Below are positions 26,593-35,316 of a stretch of DNA of 64,000 bases, piece after piece. Under the pieces are notes generated by a model. It worked only from the letters and a program-made list of their open reading frames with translations, was not told the DNA's origin and searched no databases. This DNA is from Bhargavaea sp. CC-171006. GTDB taxonomy: Bacteria > Bacillota > Bacilli > Bacillales_A > Planococcaceae. Positions within the stretch are counted from its first letter, which is position 1. The number at the start of each line of letters is the position of its first letter. Where the stretch lies: NCBI RefSeq assembly GCF_009761675.1, contig NZ_QUZH01000015.1:124001-188000 (forward strand). The letters are read 5' to 3'. A program made the position numbers and the translations under genes.

Positions 26593-26681
26593 CACAATCC
26601 CCGCCTTCCGTTCTCAATCGTACTTTACAAAGGATACACTGAAAAGTATCTTTGGGATAACAATGGAAAGGGGATGGGGAA

Positions 26682-27065
26682 ATGGGGATAACGACAATCG
26701 GACAGATCGGCCTGCCGGCGGAGGATATCGAAAGGGCTGCTGTCTTTTATTCGGAAAAGCTGGGTCTGCCGCTTTGGTTCAAGACGGACAACATGGCGTT
26801 CTTTGACTGCGGAGGCGTCCGCCTCATGCTGACGGTGCCGGAGCACGAAGCCTTCGCATCAAACGGATCGGTCATCTATCTGAATACGGATGACATCCAC
26901 ACCCGCGCAAAGGAACTGCAGGAGGCCGGTGTCCCGTTCATGGGCGAGCCTCACATGGTCGCCAAAATGGGAGGAACGGAGACATGGATGGCATTTTTCG
27001 CAGATACGGAAGGCAACCACCTTGCGCTTATGAGTGAAGTCCCTTCGGACGGCGAGACACAGTGA
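26682..27065 (+). CDS. VOC family (glyoxalase-like) protein
   Basis: This 127-residue protein shows two beta-alpha-beta-beta-beta halves of the vicinal oxygen chelate fold: IGQIGLPAEDIERAAVFYSEKLGLPL and VIYLNTDDIHTRAKELQEAG, ending with FFADTEGNHLALMSE, where a metal-ligand Glu/His pair often lies. Members include glyoxalases, dioxygenases and antibiotic-binding proteins; the substrate is not evident. It is a single gene with its own terminator. Confidence 0.8.
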   Translation: MGITTIGQIGLPAEDIERAAVFYSEKLGLPLWFKTDNMAFFDCGGVRLMLTVPEHEAFASNGSVIYLNTDDIHTRAKELQEAGVPFMGEPHMVAKMGGTETWMAFFADTEGNHLALMSEVPSDGETQ

Positions 27066-27070
27066 GCAGC

Positions 27071-27102
27071 ACACCGGACAGGAGATTCCTGCCGGTGTTT
27101 TT
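27071..27102 (+). terminator. Terminator of the VOC gene
   Basis: ACACCGG-A-CAGGA and CCTG-C-CGGTGT form an interrupted stem followed by TTTTT. Confidence 0.8.
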
Positions 27103-27111
27103 AAATGCATC

Positions 27112-27136
27112 AAAAAAGAGCCGGATACCCGGCTCT
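27112..27136 (-). terminator. Terminator of the nicotinamidase gene
   Basis: On the minus strand AGAGCCGG and CCGGCTCT form an 8-bp stem with a four-base loop, followed by TTTTTT. Confidence 0.85.
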
Positions 27137-27217
27137 GACAATAGGTAACGGAAAAATCCGTGCTCCGAAGGAAATGCTGCAGTTTCTGAATGATCACCTG
27201 TCCGCAGAAAGAAGTGC

Positions 27218-27763
27218 TCAGACGACCTTTGCTCCGAGCGTGTTCGTGAAATGCGCCAGCGCCCATTCGTGTCCTGCCGGGTTAAAACTTGCCACCGCGT
27301 CTTTGTGGATGGTGATGGAAAAGCCTTTGTTATAGGCATCCACTGCAGTATGGAGTACGCAGATGTCCGTGCAGACGCCGACGATGTGCAGCTCATGGAT
27401 GCCTCGTTCGCGGAGTTTGATCTCCAGGTCCGTGCCCGCAAATGCACTGTAGCGGGTCTTGTCCATGTAATGGACATTCACATCATCATGATGGGCCTCG
27501 AATACCTCCTGCAGTTCGCCATACAGATCCCGGCCTTCGCTGCCGGCTATGTTGTGCGGCGGGAACAATTTGCTTTCCGGGTGGCATGTATCGCCCTCTT
27601 CATGCCGGTCGATGGCAAAGACGACGTAATCCCCCCGCTCAAGAAATTCCCGTGTCAGGCGTACGATTTCCCCCTCGATCGCCTGTCCGGGTTTCCCGCA
27701 GGTCAGCTTTCCGTCATCCGCGACAAAGTCGATCGTGTAATCCACATTCAGCAAAGCTCTCAT
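27218..27763 (-). CDS. pncA: Nicotinamidase (isochorismatase family)
   Basis: This 181-residue enzyme should convert nicotinamide to nicotinic acid in NAD salvage. The catalytic Asp is in NVDYTIDF, Lys in DKTRYSAF, and Cys in GVCTDICVL. The metal-binding residues Asp and His are in AIDRHEEGDTCHP. I choose ATG 27763 (MRALLNVDYT) because AAGGGG lies seven bases upstream and the length matches B. subtilis PncA; an in-frame ATG two codons upstream is possible. Confidence 0.88.
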   Translation of the reverse strand: MRALLNVDYTIDFVADDGKLTCGKPGQAIEGEIVRLTREFLERGDYVVFAIDRHEEGDTCHPESKLFPPHNIAGSEGRDLYGELQEVFEAHHDDVNVHYMDKTRYSAFAGTDLEIKLRERGIHELHIVGVCTDICVLHTAVDAYNKGFSITIHKDAVASFNPAGHEWALAHFTNTLGAKVV

Positions 27764-27843
27764 ATCCATACCCCTTCCGTGAACCGTATTTCCTATCATC
27801 ATATCAGGGAAGCCCATCACCTGTCATGACACATCCGGACAAG

Positions 27844-27871
27844 AAAACCCCTGCCGCAAACGGGCAGGGGT
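27844..27871 (-). terminator. Terminator of the CoA-transferase gene
   Basis: On the minus strand ACCCCTGCC and GGCAGGGGT pair, followed by TTTCTT. It is only about ten bases past the stop codon. Confidence 0.85.
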
Positions 27872-27880
27872 GCATAGAAT

Positions 27881-29404
27881 TTATTTTGCTTCGACGACTT
27901 CCTTGTCCATCTTCATCGTGCCATGCTCGGCAAGATGCTGATGCCAGGAGAAAGCCTTTTCGAGAACGTGAGGCGTCTGGCCACCACGCTCGAGTGCTTC
28001 CTGATAGTACGCCCAAAGCTGCTTTTTGTAATCCGGGTGTACGCAATTTTCGATGATGAGCGGCACGCGTTCGCGCGGTGCAAGGCCGCGGAGGTCCGCA
28101 TAACCCTGTTCCGTGACGACGATGTCCACATCATGCTCGGTGTGGTCGACGTGCGAGACGAACGGCACGATGCTCGAGATGTTGCCGCCTTTGGCAACCG
28201 ATTTTGTGACGAAGATGGCAAGGCGCGCGTTGCGGGCAAAGTCGCCCGATCCGCCGATGCCGTTCATCATCTTCGTGCCGGATACGTGTGTGGAGTTGAC
28301 GTTTCCGTAGATGTCGAACTCAAGAGCCGTATTGATCGAGATGAGGCCGAGGCGGCGGATCAGTTCAGGATGGTTCGACATTTCCTGAGGGCGCATGATC
28401 AGCTTGTCACGGTACTTTTCGAAGTTGCCGAAGACCTGCTTCATTTTCTCATCGGAAAGCGTGATCGAGCAGCACGAAGCAAAGTCGACCTTGCCTGCAT
28501 CCATCAGGTCAAATACCGCGTCCTGGAGCACTTCCGAATAGACTTCAAGATTCTTGAACTCGGAGTCGATCATGCCGTGGAGGACCGCATTCGCCACGCT
28601 GCCGATTCCCGACTGGAGCGGTGCAAGCGTTTCATCAAGGCGGCCAAGCTCGATTTCCTTGCGGAGGAAGCTGAGCAGATGCTCCGCCATGATTTTTGTT
28701 TCCTCATCCGGCTGGACGATCGTGGACGGAGAGTCCGCCTGGTCAGTGAATACTATTCCGCGGATCAGTTCCGGGTCCACTTTGATACCCGGTGCGCCGA
28801 TGCGGTCATCCGCTTTCAGAATCGGAATCGGGCCGCGCTCACCCTGCTTGCCCGGCTCATAGATGTCATGGATGCCTTCCAGAAGCGGTGTCTGCGCCAT
28901 ATTGATCTCTACAATGATATTTTTCGCGTGGGTGGCAAAGAGAGACGAGTTGCCGACAGATGTCGTCGGGATGATCGTGCCGTCTTCCTTGACCGCAATC
29001 GCTTCGACAATGGCGAAGTCGATCGGGCCCATGGCGCCGGAGCGCACAAGCTCGGCTGTATGGGAAAGATGCTGGTCAACGAAGAACATATCGCCGGCAT
29101 TGATGCTCTTGCGCATCGTCGGATCTGCCTGGAACGGAAGTCGCTTGTTGACGATGCCCGCCTCGGCAAACAGCGTGTCGACATCCGACCCGAGGGATGC
29201 CCCTGTGAATACGTTCACTTTGAAGCCATTTTCTTTCGCACGGTCGACGAGGGCGAACGGAACCGCTTTCACGTCGCCGGCACGGGTAAAGCCGCTGAGG
29301 CCGAGCGTCATGCCGTCCCCGATCCAGGATGCTGCCTCCTCAGGTGTCACAACACGATTGCGCAATGCTTCATTTTCAATGCGATCAAGTTGGATATTAG
29401 TCAT
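27881..29404 (-). CDS. Succinate/acetate CoA-transferase (acetyl-CoA hydrolase family)
   Basis: This 507-residue class I CoA-transferase resembles succinyl-CoA:acetate CoA-transferase (Cat1/AarC/ScpC) and proteins annotated as acetyl-CoA hydrolase. The likely nucleophilic Glu lies in NLEVYSEVLQD, and the CoA-binding Gly-rich segments are GIGSVANAVL and GIGGSGDFARNA. It would exchange CoA between acetate and succinate or similar acids. A cre-like sequence (29480-29493) lies upstream, and a LytTR-type regulator gene is next upstream on the same strand. The exact substrate pair cannot be fixed from sequence. Confidence 0.88.
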   Translation of the reverse strand: MTNIQLDRIENEALRNRVVTPEEAASWIGDGMTLGLSGFTRAGDVKAVPFALVDRAKENGFKVNVFTGASLGSDVDTLFAEAGIVNKRLPFQADPTMRKSINAGDMFFVDQHLSHTAELVRSGAMGPIDFAIVEAIAVKEDGTIIPTTSVGNSSLFATHAKNIIVEINMAQTPLLEGIHDIYEPGKQGERGPIPILKADDRIGAPGIKVDPELIRGIVFTDQADSPSTIVQPDEETKIMAEHLLSFLRKEIELGRLDETLAPLQSGIGSVANAVLHGMIDSEFKNLEVYSEVLQDAVFDLMDAGKVDFASCCSITLSDEKMKQVFGNFEKYRDKLIMRPQEMSNHPELIRRLGLISINTALEFDIYGNVNSTHVSGTKMMNGIGGSGDFARNARLAIFVTKSVAKGGNISSIVPFVSHVDHTEHDVDIVVTEQGYADLRGLAPRERVPLIIENCVHPDYKKQLWAYYQEALERGGQTPHVLEKAFSWHQHLAEHGTMKMDKEVVEAK

Positions 29405-29479
29405 CGTATAATCAACCTCTTCTGAAAAGTTTTAGTTGGAATTAGGAGCAAGTATAAATTTACTTATTTTCATTATTCC

Positions 29480-29493
29480 CTAAAACGCTTTCA
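29480..29493 (-). promoter_or_regulatory. Candidate CcpA (cre) site
   Basis: TGAAAGCGTTTTAG on the minus strand matches 12 of 14 positions of the cre consensus TGAAARCGYTTWCA. It lies about 75 bases before the CoA-transferase start codon, a reasonable place for catabolite control of an acetate-related gene. Confidence 0.4.
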
Positions 29494-29567
29494 TGGAAGA
29501 GGTTTTTGGTCAGAAAAGCCGGTTTCGTGTGTTACCTACAGAAAAATGTGGCTAAAAGCGCACAATT

Positions 29568-30212
29568 TTAGTATCCTAGAATCTTCCTGAAATAACTGGA
29601 ATAGGATTGACTGACCGGCACCCGGTCTCCATTGTCCATCTCCAGCAGGAATGTCGAGTGGGAATCCGGATAGATTTCTCTGATATGGTGGACGTTCACA
29701 ATAAACGAACGGTGGCAGCGGACGAACATATCCCTTGGCAGGACATATTCAAACTCCTGGAGCGTGTTTTTATGGGTCCCAGTCAGACCTTCGGTGACAA
29801 CTTGCGTCTTGCGGTCTTTTACCTCAAAGTATTTGACGTCTCCAAACGGGACAGGCTTCCAGCCATCTTCGGTCCTGACCGTCACGACCGACTTTCCTTC
29901 CGTGTAGGTAGGATAAACAGCGAGGACCGTTCCCTGCAGTTCCCCGTCTTTATGGAACGGGACTGCCATGCCGTGGTACGGAACGCCGAATACCTGCCGG
30001 TCGATGAACTCGGATTCCTTCTGTCCGGAAGAAAGCGCCTTGTGGGCAATCGTGCCTTCCTTCACCGGGTCGCCCGGCCGGATTTTCAGATCGACCCGTT
30101 TGCTCGGACGGTAATAAATATATTGTTCAGTATCGGTGACACCGATCGAAATTTCATCGGAGAACAGTTCTCCCAACACATCAAGCAGTTCTTTTTCTGT
30201 TATTTTTTCCAC
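29568..30212 (-). CDS. LytTR-type transcription regulator with N-terminal sensor-like domain
   Basis: This is a 214-residue protein without a receiver domain. The C-terminal 100 residues carry a LytTR DNA-binding domain (VKYFEVKDRKTQVVTEG, then MFVRCHRSFIVNVHHIREI), which binds paired direct repeats. The N-terminal 110 residues look like a small PAS/GAF-like ligand domain (GVTDTEQYIYYRPSKRVDLK). Because it has no kinase partner it may sense a small molecule directly. It is upstream of the CoA-transferase gene on the same strand, which makes that gene a likely target. Confidence 0.82.
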   Translation of the reverse strand: MEKITEKELLDVLGELFSDEISIGVTDTEQYIYYRPSKRVDLKIRPGDPVKEGTIAHKALSSGQKESEFIDRQVFGVPYHGMAVPFHKDGELQGTVLAVYPTYTEGKSVVTVRTEDGWKPVPFGDVKYFEVKDRKTQVVTEGLTGTHKNTLQEFEYVLPRDMFVRCHRSFIVNVHHIREIYPDSHSTFLLEMDNGDRVPVSQSYSSYFRKILGY

Positions 30213-30333
30213 TATGTCACCTTCCTCCGTCGTTTTTCATTGTTCCCATTATAACGAAAACAGTTAACGCCGCCTATCACGCCCATATTGTTATGAGTGA
30301 CAAATATTAATTTAGTGCTTTATACATACTAAA

Positions 30334-30374
30334 GGCTCCCCGGAATGCCCGATCGTTGGGCGTTCCAAGGAGCC
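30334..30374 (-). terminator. Terminator of the flavin reductase gene
   Basis: On the minus strand GGCTCC-TT-GGAACGCCC pairs with GGGCATTCC-G-GGAGCC; the inner GGAACGCCC/GGGCATTCC arm includes a mismatch. A T-rich stretch follows. Confidence 0.7.
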
Positions 30375-30400
30375 GGGTCAGTGATGGGTGCTGCTGACCT

Positions 30401-30892
30401 TTATTCGTAGAACGACTCGGGGATAGCATCAAATTTACGCCGATGATAGAGAAGCGGTTCTTTTCCGTGATGATCGATCTGCTGTACCTCGCCGATCAGG
30501 ATGCGGTGGTCGCCTCCTCCGACTGTTGTATGCATGCTGCAGTGAAGAACGCCGGCTGCTCCTTTGATGATCGGAAGTCCTTCCGCTGACATCTCCCAAT
30601 CACAGTTTTTAAACCGGTCGAGTCCATGGCTTGCGAACAGGGCACACATTTCCGCCTGATCCGCCGCCAGGATATGGACTGCGAACTGCTTGGCATTTGT
30701 GAATGTATCATAAGTGGAGACCCGTTTATCAATCGACCATAGAATCAGCATCGGGTCGAGTGATACGGACGCGAACGAGTTGACCGTCATGCCGACTGGT
30801 GTACCGTCCGGAGCCGTCGTTGTGATGACTGTTACGCCGGTCGGATAGTTCCCCATCACTTGTTTGAAGGCATTGACTTTCTCATTTTTCAT
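30401..30892 (-). CDS. Flavin reductase-like (FMN-binding split-barrel) protein
   Basis: This 163-residue protein has the flavin-reductase-domain signature: FKQVMGNYPTGVTVITT at the start, VGMTVNSFASVSLDPMLIL (flavin-binding Ser/Thr-rich segment), FAVHILAADQ, and GDHRILIGEV near the end. Such proteins use NAD(P)H to reduce FMN or FAD for a partner monooxygenase. No monooxygenase gene is adjacent, so the partner is unknown. It appears to be a single-gene transcript. Confidence 0.85.
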   Translation of the reverse strand: MKNEKVNAFKQVMGNYPTGVTVITTTAPDGTPVGMTVNSFASVSLDPMLILWSIDKRVSTYDTFTNAKQFAVHILAADQAEMCALFASHGLDRFKNCDWEMSAEGLPIIKGAAGVLHCSMHTTVGGGDHRILIGEVQQIDHHGKEPLLYHRRKFDAIPESFYE

Positions 30893-30995
30893 TTATGTAT
30901 TCACCTCTTTTCCTGGTGGTGGGTTTGCAAGACTTTCATACAGCCCAACTATATCAGAACCGTCCAACACTTTTCGACATGGACGCTTTTCTGTT

Positions 30996-31613
30996 TCACG
31001 TGGAACTTTCGAATCGCCAAAGCGAGAATCGCTCATTTGGATTTTTCTCTGCAAGCCCCGGTACAGGGACATCTTTCAGATGAAGAAATGGGGAATGGTT
31101 CTCGAGTTGGCTGAGGTAATCAAGAGTCGGGTAGTAAAGAATCAAATCGACGGTCCGCGGGCTTTCTTCCACCGACTTCAGAATGTTCGATAAAACTTTG
31201 GCGAACAGGCTTACGGAAAACGGATTAAAGAAATAAAAGACATCATCAAGAGGCTTCACCTGGTAATCTTCGGCCCGGCACCGGATGAATGTAATGGACC
31301 CCTTTAACCGGTTCTTTTTCTTTATCATATACAAATCCCGGTTTTCCAGTGAATCCAGATAAAGCTGGCCGTCCATTTCCACTCCGGTTACCGCTGCCCC
31401 GGTCCTGTGGTTGATGTAAAAGGCCGTCCGCCCCTTGCCGCATCCGAAGTCCACGATTGAACTTGTTCTGCCGGGCCGGTATTCATCCAGCAGAGCATCC
31501 AGCCCCTCGTAAGGGGTCGCTTCGTACCGGTTGTCATGGATGGAGCGGATGCCCCAGTCCTGGACGCCCGCCGTCCGGATGCCGAGCAGCCGGTCTGTTT
31601 CATGTTCGTTCAT
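30996..31613 (-). CDS. SAM-dependent methyltransferase (class I)
   Basis: This 205-residue protein has the Rossmann SAM-binding motif IVDFGCGKGRTAFYI followed by VTGVEMDGQLY, then RAEDYQVKPLDDVFYFFNPF at the post-II position. I choose ATG 31613 (MNEHETDRL) because GGAGG lies seven bases upstream; the frame extends further but through the preceding terminator. The NPF segment is like the N/D-PP-Y/F motif of some amino-methyltransferases, but the substrate is unknown. Confidence 0.8.
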   Translation of the reverse strand: MNEHETDRLLGIRTAGVQDWGIRSIHDNRYEATPYEGLDALLDEYRPGRTSSIVDFGCGKGRTAFYINHRTGAAVTGVEMDGQLYLDSLENRDLYMIKKKNRLKGSITFIRCRAEDYQVKPLDDVFYFFNPFSVSLFAKVLSNILKSVEESPRTVDLILYYPTLDYLSQLENHSPFLHLKDVPVPGLAEKNPNERFSLWRFESST

Positions 31614-31623
31614 CCGAATGCCT

Positions 31624-31657
31624 CCAAAAAAGAACTCACCCGCAATGCGGGTGAGTT
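31624..31657 (-). terminator. Terminator between DinB-like and methyltransferase genes
   Basis: On the minus strand AACTCACCCGC and GCGGGTGAGTT pair in an 11-bp stem with a three-base loop, followed by CTTTTTT. It sits immediately before the GGAGG of the methyltransferase gene, so that gene would need read-through or its own start signal within a few bases. Confidence 0.85.
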
Positions 31658-31671
31658 TATTATATCGCACG

Positions 31672-32199
31672 TTACTGCCCCGGAGGCTTTGTCCGGTATG
31701 TCTCTGATTGGCCTTTCGGAATGCTGAGGGTTTCCCAGTTCTCGCCCGTCAGCATCTTGGCAATGTAGACAATCTGGCCGATATGGGAAGCGACATGGCT
31801 TAAGTGCCGCTCCATCGCATCAATCACGGTATGGCGTTCCCCGCGGATAAAGATCTCTTTAAGCAGATCGTCTTCATCAAGACTATCCAGCGCCCCGAAC
31901 AGGGTCTTCCACCCTGCTTCGGAAATCTCCCGCAGCTCCGCCTTTGTGACTGAGACAATTTCGAATTCCCCGTCCCGGTTGCGGTCGGGCTTTTCACCGT
32001 CGGTCGTGAGAAAGTCGGTCCACCTGGAGATCATGTTCCCCGACAGATGGCGGACAATCACCGCTATGCTGTTGGATTCCGGTCCGGGGACATGATGGAT
32101 TTCTTGGTCGTTCAACTGAGCGACTGCCCGGTCACCTAGGTCTTTCAGTTGATCGAACCGTCCGCGGACAGCCCTGAGATATTCTTGACCGATACTCAT
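31672..32199 (-). CDS. DinB-like (DUF1572) four-helix protein
   Basis: This 175-residue protein resembles the DUF1572/DinB superfamily: SNSIAVIVRHLSGNMISRWTDFL in the first half and ERHLSHVASHIGQIVYIAKML near the end, with His residues (H51, H131, H135-like) placed like the metal triad of bacillithiol transferase-type folds. The reaction is unknown. It starts 12 bases after the VOC gene, so the two are probably one transcript. Confidence 0.8.
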   Translation of the reverse strand: MSIGQEYLRAVRGRFDQLKDLGDRAVAQLNDQEIHHVPGPESNSIAVIVRHLSGNMISRWTDFLTTDGEKPDRNRDGEFEIVSVTKAELREISEAGWKTLFGALDSLDEDDLLKEIFIRGERHTVIDAMERHLSHVASHIGQIVYIAKMLTGENWETLSIPKGQSETYRTKPPGQ

Positions 32200-32211
32200 C
32201 GTGTCTCCCCC

Positions 32212-32643
32212 TCAATCAATAATGAGCATGTCCTGCCCGTCAAACTGCCAGTCCGGCCCGTAAGCGACTTCCCATACATAGCCGTCCGGATCCGAGAAAT
32301 AGCCGGAGTAGCCGCCCCAAAAGACACGCTCCGGCTCCTTCAGAACTGTCCCTCCGGCCTTGCGGGCCTGATCCATGACGGCCTCCACTTCCTCTTGCGA
32401 CTTGGCATTGAAAGCGATCGTGATGCCGGAAAAGCCGCCTCTTTGGGGAGGATCGGCCGCATCGATATCCTTGGCCAGTTCCTCCAGCGGATAAAGCGCC
32501 AGGCGGGTGCCGCCGTTCTTGAAGAACACAACGTCCGGATTGTCTTCCGTGACAGAGGTCTCAAAACCGAGGCCGTCACGGTAAAAGCGGAGTGAGGCGG
32601 TCATGTCAGCAACGCCGAGCGTCAGCAGGTTAATTCTGTTCAT
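32212..32643 (-). CDS. VOC family protein
   Basis: This 143-residue glyoxalase-fold protein begins NRINLLTLGVADMTASLRFYRDGLGF and ends FSDPDGYVWEVAYGPDW, the layout of VOC proteins with a C-terminal Glu ligand. Its start codon shares one base with the stop of the serine hydrolase (32643), so the two are coupled. It and the VOC gene at 26.7 kb are different subtypes. The substrate is unknown. Confidence 0.82.
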   Translation of the reverse strand: MNRINLLTLGVADMTASLRFYRDGLGFETSVTEDNPDVVFFKNGGTRLALYPLEELAKDIDAADPPQRGGFSGITIAFNAKSQEEVEAVMDQARKAGGTVLKEPERVFWGGYSGYFSDPDGYVWEVAYGPDWQFDGQDMLIID

Positions 32644-33692
32644 CAGTTCCCCTCCGTTGAATGAAGATATTCTTCGAATGCTTCCATCATTGGGTACGCG
32701 CCTTCCGACTTGTTCGAGGCCGCCGTGAATACCGCTCCTGACGCAGGATAAATGGCGGAATGGAAACTGACGCCCGGGTCATAGCCCATGACATGGATGC
32801 GCTCTGTCCTTTCCTCTTCCATGTCGATCCACACCCCGTATCCATATCCATCGCCGTCCTCATCCGCCGCATGCCGGGTGAGCAGGCGGGTGGTAAGTTC
32901 TTCCCCGATCATGCGCCTGCCGAGAAGTGCGTCCCAGAACTTGTGCATATCCGGCACAGTCGTGAACGCCCCGCCGTCGGAACCTCCCTGCACCGGAAGC
33001 GAATAGACATTCGTCCGCCACGTGCCGTCTTCTTCATCGATATAGCCGGTGGCTGTGTTTGCCGGCAGGCGGTCTAGCGGCCAGTAGCCGGAATCCATCA
33101 TGCCGGCAGGACGGAAAACATGCTTTTCCACGTAGTCGGTAAAGCGCATGCCCGAAGCCTGCTCGACGATCAGGCCGAGCAGGATGTAGCCCGCATTGTT
33201 GTAGTGGAACCGTTCACCCGGCGCGAACATCATCCCGCGGTCGCTGAAAAGAGGCAGAAAATCCTTCAGGCTGCGGATCATGTACATTGGAACACCCTTC
33301 CACAGCTCCTCAAAATCGTCCATGACAGCCTCGTCAAAGTAATCCGGCACGCCTGATGTATGTGTGAGCAGATGATGGACGGTGATGTTCCGATCAAAAT
33401 TCGGGAATGTTTCTTCCAGGCATTCTCCAAGTGTTGATTCCAGAGAAAGCTTTTCTTCCTCCACGAGTTGGAGGATGGCAACTGCCGTAAATATCTTGCA
33501 GCCCGAGGCAATGCCGAATTTTGTATCCGGACGGTTCTCCCGCTCAGCGGAGCGGTCTGCAAGTCCCCATGCGAATGCCCGGACTTCGCCGTCTCCCATG
33601 TCCGCTCCTGCAGCACCGGAGAACCCCTCTTTCTCTGCGGCTTGATCAAGCCCGTATACCATCGTCCCTTCTTTTCCAGATGCAGTTTTCAT
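32643..33692 (-). CDS. Serine hydrolase, beta-lactamase class C / PBP-like family
   Basis: This 349-residue protein has the SxxK motif in IASGCKIF and a YxN motif in FHYNNAGYILLG; the third motif is less clear (HVMGYDPG replaces HxG). It lacks a signal peptide, so it is probably a cytoplasmic esterase or peptidase of the same fold rather than a beta-lactamase. ATG 33692 follows GGGGGAG. It heads a run of serine hydrolase, VOC and DinB-like genes. Confidence 0.8.
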   Translation of the reverse strand: MKTASGKEGTMVYGLDQAAEKEGFSGAAGADMGDGEVRAFAWGLADRSAERENRPDTKFGIASGCKIFTAVAILQLVEEEKLSLESTLGECLEETFPNFDRNITVHHLLTHTSGVPDYFDEAVMDDFEELWKGVPMYMIRSLKDFLPLFSDRGMMFAPGERFHYNNAGYILLGLIVEQASGMRFTDYVEKHVFRPAGMMDSGYWPLDRLPANTATGYIDEEDGTWRTNVYSLPVQGGSDGGAFTTVPDMHKFWDALLGRRMIGEELTTRLLTRHAADEDGDGYGYGVWIDMEEERTERIHVMGYDPGVSFHSAIYPASGAVFTAASNKSEGAYPMMEAFEEYLHSTEGN

Positions 33693-33864
33693 CAATTCTC
33701 CCCCATTTATGTCCAGTCCTTTATTTACTGTTCGACAAAACCGCCGGCAGCCCTTTACCCATCAATATCTTTTTTCGCCAGCACACCATGAATGGGTTAC
33801 TTGCGTATAGGTCAGCCGGTTCGGCAAAGACTGAATAGAGGACAAAACGAAGGAAGTGAGAATA

Positions 33865-35250
33865 GTGGAAACGGCCTATAAAGGGACAAACAAATTAATC
33901 ATCGGGATCGTATTTGGGGTACTGACCTTTTGGCTTTTTGCCCAAGCCATGGTCAACATCGTTCCGGCAATCCAAGAGGACCTGGGCGTATCGGCGGGAA
34001 CGGTAAATATCGCAATCAGCCTGACCGCCCTTTTCTCAGGGATCTTCATTGTTGCTGCGGGCGGTCTTGCCGATAAAATCGGCCGAAAGAAAATCACGAA
34101 TGTCGGCCTGATCTTAAGCATCATCGGTTCACTTTGTTTAGTGTTGGCAAACGGATCATTCTTACTCATTCTCGGCCGGGTCATTCAAGGCGTATCGGCC
34201 GCCTGTATCATGCCGTCAACGATTGCCCTGATCAAAGACTACTTTGAAGGGGCAGACCGGCAACGGGCACTCAGCTACTGGTCAATCGGTTCTTGGGGAG
34301 GCTCCGGCCTTTGTTCGCTGTTTGGCGGAGCGGTGGCCACTTATATGGGGTGGAAGTGGATTTTTATCTTATCCATCATTTTTGCCGTTCTGGCTTTGTG
34401 GCTGATCAAAGATACGCCTGAGAGCAAGGCAAAGCAGACCGGACATTCCAAATTTGACGTTGGCGGTCTGATCGTTTTCATCATCGCCATGCTGGCCCTG
34501 AACATTTTCATCACACAAGGCGCCGACATGGGCTGGGGCAACTGGCTGACGATCTCCCTGATTGTCGTTGCAGTCATTGGTACCATTGTCTTTATCAAGA
34601 TTGAAAACGGGAAACCGAATGCACTCATCGATTTCAAGTTATTTAAAAACGGGCCCTATACGGGTGCAACCATTTCAAACTTCCTTCTCAATGCCATTGC
34701 CGGAACACTTGTTGTGGCAAACACGTATGTACAGGAAGGAAGAGGGTATACGTCGTTTCAGTCGGGGCTGCTTTCCATCGGCTATCTGATTGCCGTCCTT
34801 TCCATGATCCGTGTAGGAGAAAAGATTCTTCAACGGGTTGGTGCAAAGAAACCGATGCTCTGGGGTAACATTTTGACGGTGATCGGGGTAGGGCTGATGG
34901 GCCTGACCTTCTTGCCGGATCTCGGATACACCATCGTCGTCATTATCGGATTTGCCTTATTCGGTTTGGGATTGGGGATTTATGCGACGCCATCTACAGA
35001 CACCGCAGTTTCAAATGCTCCGGATGAAAAAATCGGGGCTGCATCGGGAATTTATAAAATGGCGAGTTCCCTCGGCGCTGCTTTCGGGGTCGCGATTTCC
35101 GGAACTGTCTATGCCTCGATTGCAGCCAACGTTGGGCTGGATGTTGCAGCAACCGCAGGAATTATCACCAACGTCATCTTCGGAGTGCTCGCATTGCTGT
35201 CGATCATGTTCCTGGTTCCGCATGACGCAGGAAAAAGTGAAGTGAAATAA
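33865..35250 (+). CDS. NorB-like MFS multidrug exporter (14 membrane helices)
   Basis: This protein of about 461 residues resembles staphylococcal NorB: KGTNKLIIGIV at the start, LADKIGRKK in the loop between helices 2 and 3, and SYWSIGSWGGSGLCSLFGG in helix 5. Fourteen membrane helices can be traced. I choose GTG 33865, which has GAAGGA ten bases upstream; a GTG at 33856 is too close to that site. The codon use looks more AT-rich than that of the neighbours, a possible sign of acquisition. Substrates such as quinolones and quaternary ammonium compounds are known for NorB; none is shown here. Confidence 0.85.
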   Translation: METAYKGTNKLIIGIVFGVLTFWLFAQAMVNIVPAIQEDLGVSAGTVNIAISLTALFSGIFIVAAGGLADKIGRKKITNVGLILSIIGSLCLVLANGSFLLILGRVIQGVSAACIMPSTIALIKDYFEGADRQRALSYWSIGSWGGSGLCSLFGGAVATYMGWKWIFILSIIFAVLALWLIKDTPESKAKQTGHSKFDVGGLIVFIIAMLALNIFITQGADMGWGNWLTISLIVVAVIGTIVFIKIENGKPNALIDFKLFKNGPYTGATISNFLLNAIAGTLVVANTYVQEGRGYTSFQSGLLSIGYLIAVLSMIRVGEKILQRVGAKKPMLWGNILTVIGVGLMGLTFLPDLGYTIVVIIGFALFGLGLGIYATPSTDTAVSNAPDEKIGAASGIYKMASSLGAAFGVAISGTVYASIAANVGLDVAATAGIITNVIFGVLALLSIMFLVPHDAGKSEVK

Positions 35251-35261
35251 CTCAATTGATG

Positions 35262-35290
35262 AAGGCGGCCACTTTTTCAGGCCGCCTTTA
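35262..35290. terminator. Terminator after the NorB-like gene
   Basis: AAGGCGGCC and GGCCGCCTT form a perfect 9-bp stem with a nine-base loop, followed by TA-rich sequence. Confidence 0.85.
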
Positions 35291-35316
35291 CCATGTTTCC
35301 GAACGTGCATCTCAAG

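Noticed and set aside
27923-29425. A 500-codon open frame on the plus strand over the CoA-transferase gene
   Set aside because: Exactly antisense to a well-matched CoA-transferase; amino-acid composition is typical of a shadow frame.
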